A stretch of DNA of 7,078 bases from an uncultured Collinsella sp. (GCA_958428675.1 CAUAGV010000087.1:1-7078); one strand, 5' to 3'. Shown: positions 1-6,328, counted from the stretch's first letter. Notes: a model not told the origin generated them from the letters alone. Made by a program: numbers and translations.

Positions 1-430
1 AGACCTTGCCGATTTGGCTGATTTCGACAAGCACCTCGCTGCCAAGCTTGAGCTGCGCGCCCAAGGGGAGCGAGAGTAGATTGATGCCTTGCGTGGTGAA
101 ATTCTCCCCAAAGTCACCCTCGTGCACATCGAGCCCGCGCTCCTGCGCCGTCTGGATGGACTCTGCAGCTAAAAAGGAAACCTGGCGGTGCCAATGCCCG
201 GCGTGTGCGTCGGAGGTGAGGCCAAATTGCTCTATAACGGTGTCGTGTCCATCGGCGACGGGCGACTTGCGCGTGCCCTTGTGCGCCGACGTGTTGATTG
301 AGACGATGCGGGCGGGCCTGTCGTAGGCGTCGTTTGCCGTGCGTAGGGGAACGGCCGTTTGTGCGCGTTCCTCCAGCTCTCGTTTCGCGGCATCGAGGTT
401 GGGGTTATCGGTCGGATGGTCTTGGGGCAC
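1..430 (-). CDS. MOSC-domain protein, N-terminal 143 residues (C-terminus beyond left edge)
   Basis: MOSC domains occur in molybdenum-cofactor sulfurases and in small stand-alone or MogA-fused proteins thought to handle sulfur or ligands for molybdenum cofactor. The reading frame is open to the window edge. Family-like motifs are visible: DAHAG followed by HRQVS (residues 74-85), GDFGENFTT (105-113), and the strand-rich stretch GINLLSLPLGAQLKLG leading to EISQIGK at the edge. The conserved cysteine region would lie outside the window. About 38 residues precede the domain and look like a charged linker. I chose the GTG at 430-428 because an in-frame TGA lies 27 nt upstream, no ATG or other GTG intervenes, and GAAAGG sits 7 nt before it. 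It is transcribed divergently from the ligase gene. The domain call is fairly secure; the physiological role is not. Confidence 0.8.
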   Translation of the reverse strand, partial: MPQDHPTDNPNLDAAKRELEERAQTAVPLRTANDAYDRPARIVSINTSAHKGTRKSPVADGHDTVIEQFGLTSDAHAGHWHRQVSFLAAESIQTAQERGLDVHEGDFGENFTTQGINLLSLPLGAQLKLGSEVLVEISQIGKV

Positions 431-474
431 GTGCGCGCCTTTCGTTTGAGGATGTCAATACGCTGAATCCTACA

Positions 475-507
475 ACAATGGTAGGTTCATTGCCCATTGT
501 CATACAA
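475..507 (-). promoter_or_regulatory. Possible promoter with overlapping inverted repeat for the MOSC gene
   Basis: On the minus strand TTGTAT (507-502) and TACCAT (483-478) are separated by 18 nt and could be -35 and -10 boxes. A perfect 7-bp inverted repeat, ACAATGG (475-481) and CCATTGT (494-500) with a 12-nt spacer, overlaps the putative -10. That is a plausible operator position. Both matches are modest, so this is a weak inference. Confidence 0.25.
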
Positions 508-578
508 CGGTGAGCGCCGTCTTCGTGCTGGCCTTCGTGCTGGACGATTACGTCGATTGCCATAGATACGGTGGAGCT

Positions 579-608
579 TTGGGCACCGGCGGTTTGGCAC
601 GCTAGAAT
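579..608 (+). promoter_or_regulatory. Possible promoter of the ligase-racemase unit
   Basis: TAGAAT (603-608) matches the -10 consensus at five of six positions. TTGGGC (579-584) lies 18 nt upstream and matches the -35 weakly, at three of six. The start codon follows 57 nt later, with AGGAAG (654-659) five bases before it. The remainder of the divergent intergenic region (431-664) shows only a 12-nt unit repeated twice in tandem (521-543). Confidence 0.35.
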
Positions 609-664
609 AAATCAGTTGCGCAAAGACCGCCCGTTGTGTGGGCAGTTCATGATAGGAAGTTTCC

Positions 665-1921
665 ATGGCATTGCAATTTACAGAGCGCGAGTTCATTCCC
701 GTGCTGCTCGGTGGCGACATCAACGCCTATTCGGTGGCGCGCGCCTTCTACGAGGAGTACCAGGTCAAGAGTCTGGTCTTTGGCAAGTACCAGACGGGTC
801 CCGCGTACCGCAGCCAGATTATCGACTACACGCCCAACGTGGATATCGACACCATGCCCGTGATGCTCAAAACCGTCAACGGCATTGCCCAAGCGCATGC
901 CGATAAGACGATTGTCCTTGTGGGCTGTGGCGATAACTATGTTGCCCTCGTGGCTCAGGCCAAGGATGCCCATGAGTTGGCGGATAATATCGTCGCGCCT
1001 TACGCTCCCTATAGCATGCTTGAGCAGTGTCAGAAGAAGGAGATCTTCTACGAGCTGTGCGAGAAGCATGGCGTGCCCTATCCGCATACCTTTACCTTCA
1101 CCATGGCGATGCTCAACGCGCAAGGCGAGGCGCCTGCCGAAGTGCTCGACCAGATCGATTTTCCCTACCCGATGATTCTGAAGCCTTCTGACGGCATCAT
1201 GTGGTGGCAGCACGAGTTCGAGGGCCAGAAAAAGGCTTATGAGATTGCCGACCGTGCCGAGCTGGAACAGGTCATTCGCGACTCGTATGCCAGCGGCTAC
1301 ACCGACGACCTGATCTTGCAGGATCGCGTGCCCGGCAACGACGAGTACATGCGCGTGCTCACCAGTTATTCCGACCGCAACGGCAAGGTGCGCATGATGT
1401 GCCTGGGTCACGTGCTGCTCGAGGAGCATCAGCCTCACGGTGTCGGCAACCACGCCTGTATCATCACCGAGCCCAATGACGAGCTCATGGGCGGCGTGCG
1501 CAAGTTGCTCGAGGACCTTCACTTTGTGGGCTATTCCAACTTTGACGTTAAGTACGACGAGCGTGACGGCTCGTTTAAGTTCTTCGATTTCAACACGCGC
1601 CAAGGTCGCAGCAACTACTACGTCACTAACAGCGGCTTTAACGTTGCCAAGTATGTGGTGGACGAGTATGTGTTCAACCGCCCGTTTGAGCCGGAGTTTG
1701 TGACGGCGCAGGACGAGGCGCTGTGGATGGTCGTCCCCATGGGTGTCGTCGACAAGTACGTCAAGGATCCCGAGTTGCGCGCTAAGGTGCATCGCCTGGA
1801 CAAGGAAGGCAAGGGCGCCGACCCTTCGTTTATGAAGGGCGACTTTGTCTTTAACCGCTGGCTGCGCATGTGGCACACCAAGCTGCGCCACTTTAAGCTG
1901 TTTAAGACGTATTACAAGTAG
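665..1921 (+). CDS. ATP-grasp carboxylate-amine ligase, probable D-aspartate ligase
   Basis: A 418-residue ATP-grasp enzyme of the COG3919-like carboligase group. These enzymes activate a carboxylate with ATP as an acyl-phosphate and couple it to an amine. Visible landmarks are an N-terminal pre-ATP-grasp fold with GGDINAYSVARAF (16-28), GCGDNY (87-92), the central KPSDG (173-177) that supplies the nucleotide-binding lysine, FDVKYD (293-298), and FDFNTRQGRSN (307-317), whose acidic and Asn residues are placed like the Mg-binding residues of the fold. There is no signal peptide or membrane segment. The ATG has AGGAAG five bases upstream. The aspartate/glutamate racemase gene follows 84 nt downstream, the same pairing known for the Enterococcus faecium D-aspartate ligase (Aslfm), which adds D-Asp to the side-chain amine of the stem peptide. 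The substrate is therefore inferred from context; family membership is firmer. Confidence 0.75.
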   Translation: MALQFTEREFIPVLLGGDINAYSVARAFYEEYQVKSLVFGKYQTGPAYRSQIIDYTPNVDIDTMPVMLKTVNGIAQAHADKTIVLVGCGDNYVALVAQAKDAHELADNIVAPYAPYSMLEQCQKKEIFYELCEKHGVPYPHTFTFTMAMLNAQGEAPAEVLDQIDFPYPMILKPSDGIMWWQHEFEGQKKAYEIADRAELEQVIRDSYASGYTDDLILQDRVPGNDEYMRVLTSYSDRNGKVRMMCLGHVLLEEHQPHGVGNHACIITEPNDELMGGVRKLLEDLHFVGYSNFDVKYDERDGSFKFFDFNTRQGRSNYYVTNSGFNVAKYVVDEYVFNRPFEPEFVTAQDEALWMVVPMGVVDKYVKDPELRAKVHRLDKEGKGADPSFMKGDFVFNRWLRMWHTKLRHFKLFKTYYK

Positions 1922-1930
1922 ATGAGTGCG

Positions 1931-1960
1931 GCGCCCGTCCGGTTTACATCGGGCGGGCGC
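1931..1960 (+). repeat. GC-rich hairpin between ligase and racemase genes
   Basis: Arms 1931-1941 and 1950-1960 form an 11-bp stem with one G-U pair and an 8-nt loop. No T-run follows, so a classical intrinsic terminator is unlikely. It may stabilise the upstream mRNA end or act as a pause or attenuation hairpin. A perfect 12-bp palindrome, GCGCAATTGCGC, lies just downstream at 1972-1983. Confidence 0.6.
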
Positions 1961-1983
1961 GGGTATGATACGCGCAATTGCGC
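1943..1983 (+). promoter_or_regulatory. Possible internal promoter and palindrome before the racemase
   Basis: TATGAT (1964-1969) is a good -10 match. TTTACA (1943-1948) matches the -35 at five of six positions, but the 15-nt spacing is short. The -35 lies in the loop of the preceding hairpin. The 12-bp palindrome at 1972-1983 would fall at the transcription start, where an operator could sit. The racemase may therefore be expressed independently as well as with the ligase. Confidence 0.3.
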
Positions 1984-2005
1984 AAGCGTCACCAAGGAGG
2001 CGGCG

Positions 2006-2752
2006 ATGGAAAAGCTGGGAGTTATCGGCGGCATGGGCGCCGAGGCCACGTCGTATTACTACGACCAGGTAGTGCGTCATACGGCTGCTGCCTGCGATCA
2101 GGAACATATCGACATGGTGGTGCTCTCCAAGTCGACCATGCCCGACCGCACGCTTGCCATTAAGACCGGCGAGCATGCCAAGCTGCTAGCGACCATGAAA
2201 GAGTGTGCCCAGGCACTCGAGTCGCTGGGCTGTGCGCACATTGCCATTCCCTGCAACACGTCACACTACTTCTACGACCAGATCCAGTCGTTTACGAAGG
2301 TGCCGATTATTCACATGCCGCGTGAGTCGGTGCGCTATGCCCTTGCGGGTGCGGTGATGGGGGAGCGCGAGTTCGACCCCAACCTGAGTATGCCGGCCGA
2401 GCCGGTGCACAAGATCGGCATTATGGGCACCGACGGAACCGTGGGCGCGGGCGTCTACGGCCGCGAATGTAAGGCTGCGGGCGTTGAGGTCGTCTATCCC
2501 AGCGAGAAACGTCAGAACGATGTGATGTCGCTTATCTACGATGATGTGAAGGCCGGACATGAGCCCGATATGGATAAGTTCGACCGCGTGATGTGGGAGT
2601 TCGCCCGTAGCGGCTGCGACCGTGTCATTCTGGCCTGCACCGAGCTATCGGTGCTGCAGAAGTACCGAGAGATGCCCGAGATCACCCTCGATGCTATGGA
2701 TGTCCTGGTGCGCGAATCCATCATCCGCAGCGGCGTCCCCTACCGCCCCTAG
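2006..2752 (+). CDS. Aspartate/glutamate racemase family protein, probable aspartate racemase
   Basis: A 248-residue cytosolic, PLP-independent racemase. The two catalytic cysteines expected for the family are present: C83 in PCNTSH and C211 in ACTELS, one in each half of the pseudo-symmetric fold. GVIGGMG (5-11) opens domain one and GIMGTDGT (138-145) opens domain two, as in aspartate racemases (RacD/YgeA/RacX type). The ATG at 2006 is preceded by a near-ideal AAGGAGG (1994-2000) with a five-base spacer, so longer in-frame starts back to 1922 are rejected. Following an ATP-grasp ligase gene, it most simply supplies D-aspartate to that ligase. Glutamate or broad-specificity racemisation cannot be excluded from sequence alone. 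A strong terminator follows 60 nt downstream. Confidence 0.85.
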   Translation: MEKLGVIGGMGAEATSYYYDQVVRHTAAACDQEHIDMVVLSKSTMPDRTLAIKTGEHAKLLATMKECAQALESLGCAHIAIPCNTSHYFYDQIQSFTKVPIIHMPRESVRYALAGAVMGEREFDPNLSMPAEPVHKIGIMGTDGTVGAGVYGRECKAAGVEVVYPSEKRQNDVMSLIYDDVKAGHEPDMDKFDRVMWEFARSGCDRVILACTELSVLQKYREMPEITLDAMDVLVRESIIRSGVPYRP

Positions 2753-2762
2753 CTTCCGACCC

Positions 2763-2790
2763 GTCAAAAAGGGACAGGTTAATTTTGGTA
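2763..2790 (+). repeat. Possible remnant of a GGGAC-type intergenic repeat
   Basis: The AT-rich stretch beginning GTCAAAAAGGGACAGG is unlike its GC-rich surroundings. It shares the GGGAC core with the palindromic repeat at 5387-5430 and with GGGACAGTC near 5445. I suspect a related interspersed repeat, but only the short core is shared here. Confidence 0.25.
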
Positions 2791-2811
2791 GGTTTTATCT
2801 GGTGAAACAGT

Positions 2812-2849
2812 AAAGGCCTCGGCTCGTTTGGTGCGAGCCGAGGCCTTTT
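2812..2849. terminator. Bidirectional intrinsic terminator
   Basis: A perfect 15-bp stem (2812-2826 with 2834-2848) encloses a 7-nt loop. It ends in TTTT on the plus strand and begins with AAA there, giving TTT on the minus strand. It lies between two converging genes, the racemase (stop 2752) and EcfT (stop 2878), and so can terminate both. Confidence 0.9.
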
Positions 2850-2877
2850 GCGTTGGGCGGTTGCTGTCGGTGGCGAA

Positions 2878-3624
2878 CTAGAACAGGAAGCCGATGGCGA
2901 TGAGGGCGATGCTGACGATGAGCACGGCGATGTCCAGGCCCTTGATGGGGTAGCGCTTGTACGAGCTGGCGCGTGTACGCAGATAGAAGCCGCGCTGTTC
3001 TGCCGCCAAGGCTGTGGCATCGGTCTTGCCCACGCTCGAGATGAGCAGTGGCACGCACAGTGGCAGCATGAGCTTAAGCTTCTTGATGGGGTTCTTGGTG
3101 TCGTACTCGACGCCGCGTGCGGTCTGAGCTTCCATGATGGCGTTCATCTCCTGACCAAACACCGGAACAAAGCGCAGCGCCGTGGTAAAGGTGAAGGCAT
3201 AGCGATACGGTACGTGCAGCACCTCGACGCAGGCGTTGGCAAGGTCGTTGAGCTTGGTCACCATGAGCATGAGGATGAGTGGTAACGCCACGCCCAGCAG
3301 GCGCAGACAGGCCTTCGATCCTGTGATGAGGCCCGTGTCGGTGATAAAGCCCCACACCACGTTGCCATCGCGCATAAAGGCTAGCTGGAGTACCAGCATG
3401 ATAAGCGCGAGCGGAATCAGCAACTTGAGCAACGAGAACAGACGGTCGACGACACCGGCATAGGCACCCAGCGCAAGGGTGAGTGCCAAAAAGCCCAGCA
3501 GCACCACGTAGGTGTCGGACAAGAAGATGCCGACGATGATGGCGGCGGCGAGGCCCAGTTTGACGACGGGGTTCAGGCGATGCAGCAGCGTATCACCCGG
3601 CATGTAGTCGATGACGTTAACCAC
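2878..3624 (-). CDS. ecfT: ECF transporter transmembrane (coupling) component EcfT
   Basis: EcfT is the membrane scaffold that links the substrate-binding S component to the ATPases. The 248-residue protein (numbered from the GTG) begins with the family-like DYMPGDTLLHRLNPVVKL, followed by hydrophobic segments near 23-35, 38-56, 65-83, 107-122, 185-198 and 230-248. The coupling-helix motifs are AQTARG (Ala-Arg-Gly at 169-171) and AEQRGF (Gln-Arg-Gly at 210-212), the positions that contact the ATPase grooves. I prefer the GTG at 3624: AAGGAG lies 10 nt upstream, the family N-terminus fits, and it overlaps the EcfA stop by 8 nt (GTGGTTAA), suggesting translational coupling. An ATG at 3657 with a weaker GAGG would add 11 residues. 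This is the last gene of the operon, 29 nt before the shared terminator. Confidence 0.92.
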   Translation of the reverse strand: MVNVIDYMPGDTLLHRLNPVVKLGLAAAIIVGIFLSDTYVVLLGFLALTLALGAYAGVVDRLFSLLKLLIPLALIMLVLQLAFMRDGNVVWGFITDTGLITGSKACLRLLGVALPLILMLMVTKLNDLANACVEVLHVPYRYAFTFTTALRFVPVFGQEMNAIMEAQTARGVEYDTKNPIKKLKLMLPLCVPLLISSVGKTDATALAAEQRGFYLRTRASSYKRYPIKGLDIAVLIVSIALIAIGFLF

Positions 3625-5368
3625 GGCGGACCATCTCCTTGGTAATTCGAACGACATCGGTGACCTCGCTCACCTGCGCAAAAGCGGGCGAGACGGAAGA
3701 TGCCAGACGGCGCGAGAGTTCAATAACCTGGGGAGGCTCCACGTAGGCATGCCGCATGAGATCGATGTTCGAGAATAGCTCGTGCGTGCGGCCGCGGTCG
3801 AGGATGTGACCGTCGGCCATTACTACGATACGCTCGGCAAAGTCGGAAACAACTTCCATATCGTGGCAGACCATGATAACGGCGCAGCCGCGCTCGGCCA
3901 TGGTGCGCACCGTTTCCATGACGGTCATGCACTCGCGGTAATCAAGGCCGCTCGTGGGCTCGTCGAGCACGACGATCTTGGGCTCAACCACTACGACGGA
4001 GGCAAGCGCCACCATTTGTCGCTGGCCGCGCGAAAGTGAGAAAGGTGCCTCATCGGCGGGCAGGCCAAAGCGGTCGATAACGAGTTGAGCACGACGCAGA
4101 GCCTCGGCACGGTCGATGCCGGCAAGCTCCAGGCCAAAAGCGACCTCGTCGAGTACGGTATCCTTGCAGATCTGGCGGTCGGGGTTTTGGAAGAGGGTTG
4201 CGACTTCGCGGGCAATGCGGCTCGTGGGAACGGCTGCGGTATCCAGTCCCGTGACGCGCACGCTGCCCGAGGCGGGTTTAAGCAGGCCCGTGAGCAGCTT
4301 GGTGAGCGTGGTCTTGCCGGCACCGTTTTGGCCGACGATGCCCACGAGCTCGCCGGGATAGAGGGTCAGGTTGAGGTCGTGGACGGCGGCGCCGCCATTG
4401 GGATAGGCAAACTCAACATGGTCGAAGGTGAGCACGGGTTCGGCGTCCTTGGCATGAGGGCGCAACGACGGTGCATGCGGGGAGCCGGCGGGCGCCTGAA
4501 TGTCGTTGCTTACGTGTGCGGGGTCGACGATGCCCGAAATCAGGCGCTCGGCCTCATCGACATCCAAGCAAGGGGTACCGCTTACCAGGCCATCGGCCTC
4601 GAGGCTATTGAAGATACGCGTGACGCGAGGGCAGTCGACGCCGATGGCACGGAGCTCGTCGGTATGCGCGAAGACCTCGTGTGGCTCGCCCTGCAGCGCG
4701 ATTTCGCCATGGTTGAGCACGAGCACGCGGTTGCAGTACTCCGAGAGCAGGGCGACCTTTTGCTCAACGACGACGATGGTAATTCCAAGTGCGCGGTTTG
4801 CCTCACGCAGCGTCTCGAAGACCAACGTGGAGCTGGCGGGGTCGAGTGCCGCGGTGGGCTCGTCGAGAACCAAGACGCGCGGACGCATGGCGAGGATGGC
4901 GGCGATGGCTACCTTTTGCTTCTGTCCGCCCGAGAGGGTGGCAATCTCGCGGTCACGCAGGTCGCTGATGCCGACGGTCTCGAGCGTTTCGCTCACGCGC
5001 TGCTCGATCTGGTCGTGGGGAACGCCAAAGTTCTCGAGGCCAAAGAGCATCTCGTCCTCGACGACCGAGGCGACCATCTGCGTGTCGATATCCTGCAGCA
5101 CGCTGCCGACGATTTGCGACACGTCGGTGAGCGAGGCTTCGCAGGTGTCGTGGCCGTCAACCATGACGGACCCAAAGAACGTGCCGGTGTAGTGGTGGGG
5201 CACGGCACCCGACAGGCAAGCGGCAAGCGTGGACTTGCCGGCGCCCGAGGGCCCGATGATGCCGATGAAATCTCCCTTGTTCACGCTGAGCGAGATGTGG
5301 CTGAGCGCCTGCTCGGTCTGCGTGCCATAGGAGAACGAGACATCGTCGACGTTGATGATCGTTTCCAT
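3617..5368 (-). CDS. ecfA: ECF transporter fused double ATPase (EcfA-A')
   Basis: A single 583-residue polypeptide carrying both ECF ATPase domains, which in many bacteria are separate proteins. Domain one: Walker A GPSGAGKST (39-47), Q-loop Q92, signature LSGGQ (145-149), Walker B VLVLDE (165-170). Domain two: Walker A GQNGAGKTT (346-354), Q-loop Q394, signature LSRGQ (445-449), Walker B IVVLDE (465-470), switch histidine H502 in VCHD. In domain one the switch region reads VVEQK, with Gln at the place where many fused ECF ATPases have His (VEHR), so the two sites may differ in hydrolysis. A Pro/Ala-rich linker spans roughly 285-310. The ATG at 5368 has GAAAGG five bases upstream. No Trp residue occurs in the protein. 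It would power the S component encoded upstream; sharing with S components elsewhere in the genome cannot be excluded. Confidence 0.95.
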   Translation of the reverse strand: METIINVDDVSFSYGTQTEQALSHISLSVNKGDFIGIIGPSGAGKSTLAACLSGAVPHHYTGTFFGSVMVDGHDTCEASLTDVSQIVGSVLQDIDTQMVASVVEDEMLFGLENFGVPHDQIEQRVSETLETVGISDLRDREIATLSGGQKQKVAIAAILAMRPRVLVLDEPTAALDPASSTLVFETLREANRALGITIVVVEQKVALLSEYCNRVLVLNHGEIALQGEPHEVFAHTDELRAIGVDCPRVTRIFNSLEADGLVSGTPCLDVDEAERLISGIVDPAHVSNDIQAPAGSPHAPSLRPHAKDAEPVLTFDHVEFAYPNGGAAVHDLNLTLYPGELVGIVGQNGAGKTTLTKLLTGLLKPASGSVRVTGLDTAAVPTSRIAREVATLFQNPDRQICKDTVLDEVAFGLELAGIDRAEALRRAQLVIDRFGLPADEAPFSLSRGQRQMVALASVVVVEPKIVVLDEPTSGLDYRECMTVMETVRTMAERGCAVIMVCHDMEVVSDFAERIVVMADGHILDRGRTHELFSNIDLMRHAYVEPPQVIELSRRLASSVSPAFAQVSEVTDVVRITKEMVRRG

Positions 5369-5386
5369 GGATACCTTTCATAGTCA

Positions 5387-5430
5387 TTGGGGACGTTCTT
5401 AAATGACTAGTCGTTTAAGAACGTCCCCAA
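5387..5430. repeat. 44-nt near-perfect palindrome (REP-like)
   Basis: Arms reading TTGGGGACGTTCTTAAA (5387-5403) and its reverse complement (5414-5430) flank a centre containing GACTAGTC. Only one symmetric pair (5404/5413) fails to match over 44 nt. It lies 19 nt upstream of the EcfA start and just before its Shine-Dalgarno. A partial, degenerate copy follows: CTAGTTGTTT at 5434-5443 against CTAGTCGTTT at 5407-5416, then GGGACAGTC. No T-run makes it a terminator. It is best read as an interspersed REP-type element; the family assignment is inference. Confidence 0.8.
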
Positions 5431-5473
5431 GAGCTAGTTGTTTGGGACAGTCTTTGGTGGTGGAGCACGGAGA

Positions 5474-5574
5474 CGGCTTTACGAGGGGCCCCAGGTTGGC
5501 GCGAAAGAGGAGCGAAGCGTACTTGGGTACGCGAGCGACGAATGAACGCCAAGATGGGGTGGCTCGTAAAGCCG
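5474..5574. repeat. Long imperfect inverted repeat between S-component and ATPase genes
   Basis: Arms 5474-5501 and 5547-5574 match at 23 of 28 positions, including 12 perfect outer pairs (CGGCTTTACGAG and its complement) and an inner TTGGCG. Inside, GCGTAC (5517-5522) and GTACGC (5527-5532) make a second hairpin with a 4-nt loop. The outer arm ends only 6 nt after the S-component stop. There is no T-tract, so it should fold in the mRNA without obvious termination. It could be a MITE/REP relative or a stabilising element that sets the S to A/T expression ratio. Confidence 0.7.
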
Positions 5575-5580
5575 AGCGGG

Positions 5581-6153
5581 TTAGTTGAGCTTCAGGGCCT
5601 TCTGGATGGGCAGGTAGAGGGCACCGACCAGAATGGCGTTAAAGACGGCGGTCATGGCGACGACGGGCAGCATGGCGGCGGCGAGCTCGCCGACCACGCC
5701 GAGCATGGCCATCTTGATGACCATGAAGATGACGCCCGAGACAAAGGTGGTCAGGAAGGTTGCGACAATGGCGATGGCGGGCTTGACCTGACCGTTCTTG
5801 CCGGCGGCGTTGACGATGCCGGCCATGAGCATGGCGGCGATGCCCTCGGCGGCAAAATCGACGAACGGCGAAGTGGTGGTGATCTGGATCACGGCAGCCG
5901 AGATGAGGCCAATGACGAGCGCCTGGCCGATGTTGGGGCGAACGACCAGGATGGTGAGGCAGAAGGCCGAGATGATGAACTCGGGGCTGATCATGCCGCC
6001 CGAGATACCTGAGATGGCCTTGCCGACGGTGAAGTTGAGGATGAAGCCGGCGGCGAGCAGGATGGCGAGCAGGACGAGGGCACGGACATCGAGTTTGCCG
6101 CGGTCGGCGGTCTGGACGGTGCGGGGCTGGGTGGCGGTGGTGTTCTGAGACAT
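5581..6153 (-). CDS. ECF transporter S component, probable tryptophan-specific (TrpP-like)
   Basis: A 190-residue, very hydrophobic substrate-binding membrane protein with about six helices (near 23-43, 54-72, 75-94, 100-118, 125-149 and 153-184) and a short polar N-terminus. Gene order S-A-T makes it the S component of an ECF importer. From memory, its pattern resembles Bacillus TrpP/YhaG: a Pro-acidic pair (P57-E58), a basic-Pro pair (R72-P73) before QALVIG, TTTSP (92-96), a Gly-Lys (118-119), TTFVSG (135-140), an LP in the last third and a PI-A-L C-terminus. I could not align them. The Trp-codon leader peptide upstream independently points to tryptophan. The protein contains no Trp. The ATG at 6153 has AAAGGA eight bases upstream; an ATG at 6183 without a comparable site is rejected. 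S-component identity is strong; tryptophan specificity is a well-supported inference. Confidence 0.88.
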   Translation of the reverse strand: MSQNTTATQPRTVQTADRGKLDVRALVLLAILLAAGFILNFTVGKAISGISGGMISPEFIISAFCLTILVVRPNIGQALVIGLISAAVIQITTTSPFVDFAAEGIAAMLMAGIVNAAGKNGQVKPAIAIVATFLTTFVSGVIFMVIKMAMLGVVGELAAAMLPVVAMTAVFNAILVGALYLPIQKALKLN

Positions 6154-6198
6154 GGTGAAAATCCTTTCGGAAGGGGAGTGCAAGAGAAAAGCGGAGGC

Positions 6199-6328
6199 GC
6201 GTGATGCGAATGCGATCGGGCTCGAGATAGAAAAAGGCCCCCGGTCGAAACCGGAGGCCTTCCAATCACCTAGAGCGCAAAAACAGGCGTGAGGGACTCA
6301 CTGTCGACCGATCGTATTCGCATCACGC
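6199..6328 (-). repeat. Inverted repeat enclosing the attenuator terminator
   Basis: The segment 6308-6328, which encodes leader codons 13-20, and the segment 6199-6219, beyond the terminator, are reverse complements at 20 of 21 positions; the sole mismatch is 6315/6212. In read-through RNA they can form a long stem that closes over the whole terminator region. This pairing is not part of the standard 1-2-3-4 attenuator. It competes with ribosome occupancy of the leader peptide. Confidence 0.85.
6231..6261 (-). terminator. Attenuator terminator
   Basis: A 12-bp stem (6261-6250 with 6245-6234, one G-U pair) has a UUCG loop and runs into UUUUU (6235-6231). It lies between the leader peptide stop and the S-component start, so it is a conditional terminator of this operon and not the end of an upstream gene. 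Confidence 0.9.

Noticed and set aside
6..326. Plus-strand 106-codon frame at the left edge
   Set aside because: It is antisense to the MOSC-domain frame, which has clear family motifs and a ribosome-binding site.
521..543. Two tandem copies of a 12-nt unit as a possible regulatory repeat or CRISPR remnant
   Set aside because: There are only two directly adjacent short copies, with no spacers and no further occurrences; probably a chance or slippage duplication.
647..2176. A 509-codon minus-strand open frame opposite the ligase and racemase
   Set aside because: It mirrors the codon bias of two well-supported plus-strand enzymes with recognisable motifs; its own translation has a His/Val/Leu-rich antisense composition and no recognisable domain.
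4085..5383. A 432-codon plus-strand open frame opposite the double ATPase
   Set aside because: The minus strand encodes two complete ABC ATPase domains here; the antisense frame is a GC-bias artefact.
6231..6261. Reading this hairpin as a simple terminator of an unrelated upstream transcript
   Set aside because: No gene ends upstream except the Trp-codon leader ORF, and the same-strand S component follows directly, so a conditional attenuator explains it better.
5639..6265. Frames overlapping the S component in other phases, running into the leader
   Set aside because: Their translations are His/Arg-rich shadows with no membrane character; the S component has the better start and composition.
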